Of a DNA stretch of 64,000 bases, positions 60,986 to 64,000 are shown one piece after another (position 1 is the first letter of the stretch; every line of letters starts with the position of its first letter). A program made the translations under genes and the position numbers. Below the pieces are notes generated by a model, which saw nothing but the letters and a program-made list of their open reading frames with translations, made no database searches and was not told the DNA's origin. The stretch lies in NCBI RefSeq assembly GCF_037914945.1, contig NZ_CP149787.1, positions 2,666,001-2,730,000 on the forward strand, written 5' to 3'. Source of the stretch: Haloterrigena sp. KLK7. Its GTDB lineage: Archaea; Halobacteriota; Halobacteria; Halobacteriales; Natrialbaceae.

Positions 60986-61023
60986 CTCGAGCGCTTGCCT
61001 CGATAGAGAGGCAAGCGCTCGAG
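60986..61023. repeat. 16-bp perfect inverted repeat with 6-base loop
   Basis: CTCGAGCGCTTGCCTC, loop GATAGA, GAGGCAAGCGCTCGAG. The third strong hairpin in the 265 bp between convergent genes; a probable bidirectional transcription end or processing site. Confidence 0.75.
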
Positions 61024-61135
61024 CAGGCCACCGCACTGTTCGGTCGATCTCGCGAACCTCCGGCGGCTGATTCGGTTCAGCGACGCCTCCTCGAGTCCGT
61101 CTGAATCGCGAGAAATCGTGAGCCGGTGGAGTCGA

Positions 61136-61939
61136 TCAGGAGAGTTGTTTCGAGAGCCACTCGAGGTTCGTCGCGAGGGTCGCCACGACGATCGCGATAA
61201 TCGAGATCAGGATGAGGAACGTCGAGACGACGCTCACCATCGGGTCCAGCGACTGTCGCAGCGCCGTCCACGCGACGACCGGAATGGTCTCCGTGCTGTG
61301 ACTCGAGAGGAACAGCGCCATCACGAACTCCTGGAGGCTGACGATGAAGGCCAGCAGGGCGCCGACGAAGATCCCGTGTTTGACGTTCGGGAGGACGGCG
61401 TAGGCGAACGACTGGAGCGGCCCGGCGCCGAGGTCCTTCGCGGCGTCGAGCAGTTGCCAGTCGAACCGGCTGAACACCGACCGCATCACGAAGTAGACGA
61501 GCGGCGTCGCCCACAGCGTGTGCGCGAGGATGATGCTCAGGAACGAGGCGTTCAGCCCGGCTCTGACGAAGTAGACGCGCATCGAGATACCGAGGATGAT
61601 CGGCGGGATCAGCAGCGGAACGAGGACGAGCGGCGCGAGGACCTGTCCCGTCCGGCCGTCGTCGAGTTCGTGGCCGAAGGCCGCGGTGACGCCGAGCGTC
61701 GTCGCGACGACCGTCGTCCCGGCGCCCACGAGGAGGCTGTTGTCGAAGGCGGACAGCCAGCGCGTCTCCTCGAAGAACGCGCGGTAGTGGACCAGCGAGT
61801 AGTTCTCCGGCGGGAAGAGGAGCTGTCCGGACGCCTCGAAGGAGGTCGCGACGACCACCGCGAGGGGCAACAGCATGAACGTCAGGATCGCCAGATAGCC
61901 CGCCCGGAAGGCGGCGTTCTCTACGGTCTCTCTATGCAT
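61136..61939 (-). CDS. ABC transporter permease (spermidine/putrescine type, PotC-like)
   Basis: A 267-residue inner permease with six membrane helices and the EAA loop VFSRFDWQLLDAAKDLGAGPLQSFAYAVLPNVKHGIFVGALLAFIVSLQEFVM (EAAKDLGA-type). It works with the permease and ATPase encoded just upstream on the same strand. The ATG at 61939 overlaps the upstream permease stop by eight bases, implying translational coupling; a GTG at 61951 is an alternative. Last gene of the operon. Confidence 0.9.
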   Translation of the reverse strand: MHRETVENAAFRAGYLAILTFMLLPLAVVVATSFEASGQLLFPPENYSLVHYRAFFEETRWLSAFDNSLLVGAGTTVVATTLGVTAAFGHELDDGRTGQVLAPLVLVPLLIPPIILGISMRVYFVRAGLNASFLSIILAHTLWATPLVYFVMRSVFSRFDWQLLDAAKDLGAGPLQSFAYAVLPNVKHGIFVGALLAFIVSLQEFVMALFLSSHSTETIPVVAWTALRQSLDPMVSVVSTFLILISIIAIVVATLATNLEWLSKQLS

Positions 61940-62852
61940 ACTCGAACTCACCTCCGAAGTAGTTGAGCGTGACCGTGAGAACCGCGATGCTCGCGACCAT
62001 CAGGAGCAGCATGACCACGGCGTAGGCGGTCGCGATCTCCCACTGGAGGTTCGACAGCAATCGCTTCTCGACTTCGATCGCGAACGGCACCCGCTGGCTG
62101 GCGAGCAGCCCCGGCGCGGCGTAGGCGCCGACGCTCCAGGCGAAGGAGATCACCGTCGCGACGATGATCCCCGGCATCGCCTGCGGGACGACGATCTCGA
62201 GGACCGAGCGCGGACGGCTCGCCCCGAGGTCGCGGGCGGCCTCGACGATCCCCCAGTCCATCGTCGACAGCACGCTGTAGATCGCCAGCACGGCGTAGGG
62301 GAGGACGATGTAGACCTGTCCGACGATCACGCCGATCGTCCCGGGGACGAACTGGATCGGCTCCGAGACGAGGTTCAGCGACAGGAGCACGTCGTTGACC
62401 GTCCCGGTCGGCGAGAGCAGGGGTCTGAACGCGTACGTCTTGACGACGAGGGTCGTCAGCAAGGGCAGGATCACCGAGAACAGCAGCGCCGACTTGAGCG
62501 CGCCCTCGGCTCGCCAAATCGCGTACGCGTAGAACACCGCGATCGAGACGGTGATCGCCGTGGCGATCAGTCCCAGCTTGAACGAGTAGACGATCGCGTC
62601 CAAGAGGACGCCGGAGGTGAACACCTCCGCGTAGCCGTCCAGCGACCAGGTCCCCGCGGCGTATCGGAGGTCCGTCGAGCCCGACGTGAGGCTGATCCGC
62701 AGCAGGATCAGGAACGGCGCCACGAACAGCAGCAACTCGAACACGAGCAGCGGCGCCATCAGCAACAGCGCTCGCTTCGAGCGCGACCGCTTCCGAAGCG
62801 GCTCCCAGACGCGGGCGACCGGCGCCGGCAGCGGCGAGTGCGTTCCGGACAT
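61932..62852 (-). CDS. ABC transporter permease (PotB-like)
   Basis: A 306-residue permease with six membrane helices, e.g. LLLMAPLLVFELLLFVAPFLILLRISL, LGLIATAITVSIAVFYAYAIW and LLFSVILPLLTTLVV, and the EAA loop MDWGIVEAARDLGASRPRSVLEIVVPQAMPGIIVATVISFAWSVGAY. Paired with the next permease; the ATPase gene ends two bases before its start. The substrate-binding protein is not in the window and may lie upstream of 64000. Confidence 0.9.
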   Translation of the reverse strand: MSGTHSPLPAPVARVWEPLRKRSRSKRALLLMAPLLVFELLLFVAPFLILLRISLTSGSTDLRYAAGTWSLDGYAEVFTSGVLLDAIVYSFKLGLIATAITVSIAVFYAYAIWRAEGALKSALLFSVILPLLTTLVVKTYAFRPLLSPTGTVNDVLLSLNLVSEPIQFVPGTIGVIVGQVYIVLPYAVLAIYSVLSTMDWGIVEAARDLGASRPRSVLEIVVPQAMPGIIVATVISFAWSVGAYAAPGLLASQRVPFAIEVEKRLLSNLQWEIATAYAVVMLLLMVASIAVLTVTLNYFGGEFEYA

Positions 62853-62854
62853 CG

Positions 62855-63994
62855 TTAGAGTTCGACCCTCGAGCCGTCGTCACGGAACGCGAGAACGTCC
62901 GCGCCGTCCCAGCGGATCGTGATCTCGTCGCCGGCCTCGAACTCGCCGGAATCCGAGACGGTGCGTTCGGCGAACACCGACGTGCCCTCGACCCCGACGG
63001 AGTAACGAACCGTCGAGCCCCGGTAGAGAACGCTTTCGACGGTCCCGACGACGGAGTTCGTCGTGCTGCCGTCGGTGCGAACGGGCTGGGCCGCCTCATC
63101 CGCCTCGAGGCCCGACTCGGCCGATTCGATCGAGAGGACCTCGGGACGGAGCGATAGCGTCACCGAGTCGCCCGCGGCGAGCGCGTCGGCGTTCGACGTC
63201 GGAAGCACGACCTCTCGTCCCAGCTCCGTTTCGACGCGGACGACGTCCGACGACGTCCGATCGACCGTGCCCTCGACGAAGTTCGTATCGCCGAGGAAGC
63301 CCTCGATAAACCGGTTCTTCGGGTTCTGGTAGACCTCGTTGGGCTCGCCGACCTGGACGAGGTTCCCGTCGGCCATGATACCGATCCGATCGGCGAGCGT
63401 GAAGGCCTCGTCCTGGTCGTGGGTGACGTGGACGAACGTCTCCTCGAGTTCCTCGTGGATCTCGCGGAGTTCGATCTGCATGTCCTCGCTGAGCCGCTTG
63501 TCGAGGTTCGACAGCGGCTCGTCGAGCAGCAAGACGTCGGGGTTGACCGCCAGCGACCGCGCGAGCGCGACCCGCTGTTTCTGCCCGCCGCTCAGGTTCA
63601 TCGGGTCGTCGTCGGCGTGCTCGTCCATCCGAACGCGCTCGAGCATCGCCATCGCTCGCTCGCGGCGTTCGCCCTTCTCGACGCCCTGCATCTTGAGCCC
63701 GAACGCGACGTTCTCGAGGACAGTCTTGTGGGGGAACAGCGCCCAGTCCTGGAACACCGTCGCGGTAGTGCGTTCGTAGGCGGGCCGATCGGTCACGTCC
63801 TCGTCGTCGATGCGGATCTCGCCGTCGGTCGGCGTCTCGAGGCCGGCGAGCATCCGCAGCGTGGTGGACTTGCCGCTGCCGCTGGGCCCGAGCAGGCACA
63901 GTAGTTCGCCGTCGTCGATCGTCACCGAGACGTCTTCGACGGCGAGTTCGTTGCCGTACCGCTTCTCGAGTCCGTCAAGCGTGATTTCAGACAT
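62855..63994 (-). CDS. ABC transporter ATP-binding protein (PotA-like)
   Basis: A 379-residue ATPase driving the two permeases. Walker A GPSGSGKSTTLRML, Q-loop VFQDWALFPHKTVLENVAFGL, signature LSGGQKQRVALARSLA, Walker B DVLLLDEPLSNLD and the switch His in FVHVTHDQDEAFTLADRIGIMADGNLVQVGEPNEVYQNP. The C-terminal TOBE domain (about 240-379) is typical of the polyamine, iron and thiosulfate importers. Operon: ATPase, permease, permease. Substrate inferred as polyamine- or anion-like from family only. Confidence 0.93.
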   Translation of the reverse strand: MSEITLDGLEKRYGNELAVEDVSVTIDDGELLCLLGPSGSGKSTTLRMLAGLETPTDGEIRIDDEDVTDRPAYERTTATVFQDWALFPHKTVLENVAFGLKMQGVEKGERRERAMAMLERVRMDEHADDDPMNLSGGQKQRVALARSLAVNPDVLLLDEPLSNLDKRLSEDMQIELREIHEELEETFVHVTHDQDEAFTLADRIGIMADGNLVQVGEPNEVYQNPKNRFIEGFLGDTNFVEGTVDRTSSDVVRVETELGREVVLPTSNADALAAGDSVTLSLRPEVLSIESAESGLEADEAAQPVRTDGSTTNSVVGTVESVLYRGSTVRYSVGVEGTSVFAERTVSDSGEFEAGDEITIRWDGADVLAFRDDGSRVEL

Positions 63995-64000
63995 AAGTGA

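Noticed and set aside
60878-61023. Calling the palindromes intrinsic terminators
   Set aside because: Archaeal termination depends on T-runs; only weak T-runs are adjacent, so the stems are listed as repeats.

Overview
This window is a 64 kb piece of a haloarchaeal chromosome. The signs are high GC, very acidic proteins, haloarchaea-only families (DUF5788, DUF5789, DUF6735, Bat-type HTH), archaeal information-processing genes (aMBF1, SecE/Sec61-gamma, Spt5, aEF-1beta, NreA, the KH/beta-CASP factor aCPSF1) and promoters with a TATA box about 27 bases before a start codon, as in leaderless mRNAs. A position in the Natrialba/Natrinema/Haloterrigena group is my inference from general resemblance, not a demonstrated placement. 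I see no rRNA, CRISPR array, insertion sequence, phage or plasmid backbone. One tRNA gene, tRNA-Leu(GAG), is present.

Layout. 1-4.8 kb: end of tyrS, a Bat-type regulator, an acyl-CoA dehydrogenase, a zinc ribbon protein, BirA and a universal stress protein. 4.9-10.2 kb: an amidohydrolase, catalase-peroxidase KatG followed by a decayed DPS-like ferritin remnant, an SRPBCC protein and a HAD phosphatase. 10.4-16.3 kb: a DUF6735 protein, an HhH-MutS ATPase, a DASS/SLC13 permease and purF. 16.5-19 kb: DUF420 membrane protein, tRNA-Leu, aMBF1 and an AlaX-type editing protein. 19-22.7 kb: gluconate dehydratase, a TrmB-family sugar regulator and KDPG aldolase, the core of a semiphosphorylative Entner-Doudoroff module. 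22.8-27.5 kb: a Tat-exported HtrA protease, secE-spt5, zinc finger and PHP proteins, dodecin and the Mut7-C/PolX/DUF5788 operon. 29.9-38.9 kb: a zinc-finger rhomboid, endonuclease V, stress proteins, an SDR, a second DASS transporter with a small HTH protein, a tautomerase and an MFS carrier. 38.9-39.4 kb: an AT-rich islet with an orphan membrane protein. 39.4-49.9 kb: Get3/ArsA ATPase, a glycosyltransferase, an aminotransferase and many small or membrane proteins. 50-58.6 kb: NhaC, NreA, a small zinc finger protein with aEF-1beta, an MFS carrier, NucS/EndoMS and a Tat lipoprotein. 58.9-64 kb: aCPSF1/FttA and a polyamine-type ABC transporter operon.

Working together. Carbon flow through gluconate is handled by the dehydratase and aldolase with a TrmB-type sensor between them. 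Peroxide defence is KatG plus several Usp proteins. DNA maintenance is unusually well represented (HhH-MutS, PolX, EndoV, NreA, NucS), though scattered rather than in one operon. Gene expression is represented by Spt5, aMBF1, aEF-1beta and the terminator factor aCPSF1.

Most of the window is ordinary core chromosome. I found no convincing undescribed multi-gene system. The items most worth checking are structural: a gene end present three times with hairpins between, intergenic stretches full of mutually exclusive inverted repeats, a structured leader before the termination factor gene, the KatG-adjacent ferritin relic, and several enzymes with altered key residues (acyl-CoA dehydrogenase Glu to Asp, dodecin Trp to Gly, glycosyltransferase DxD lost).
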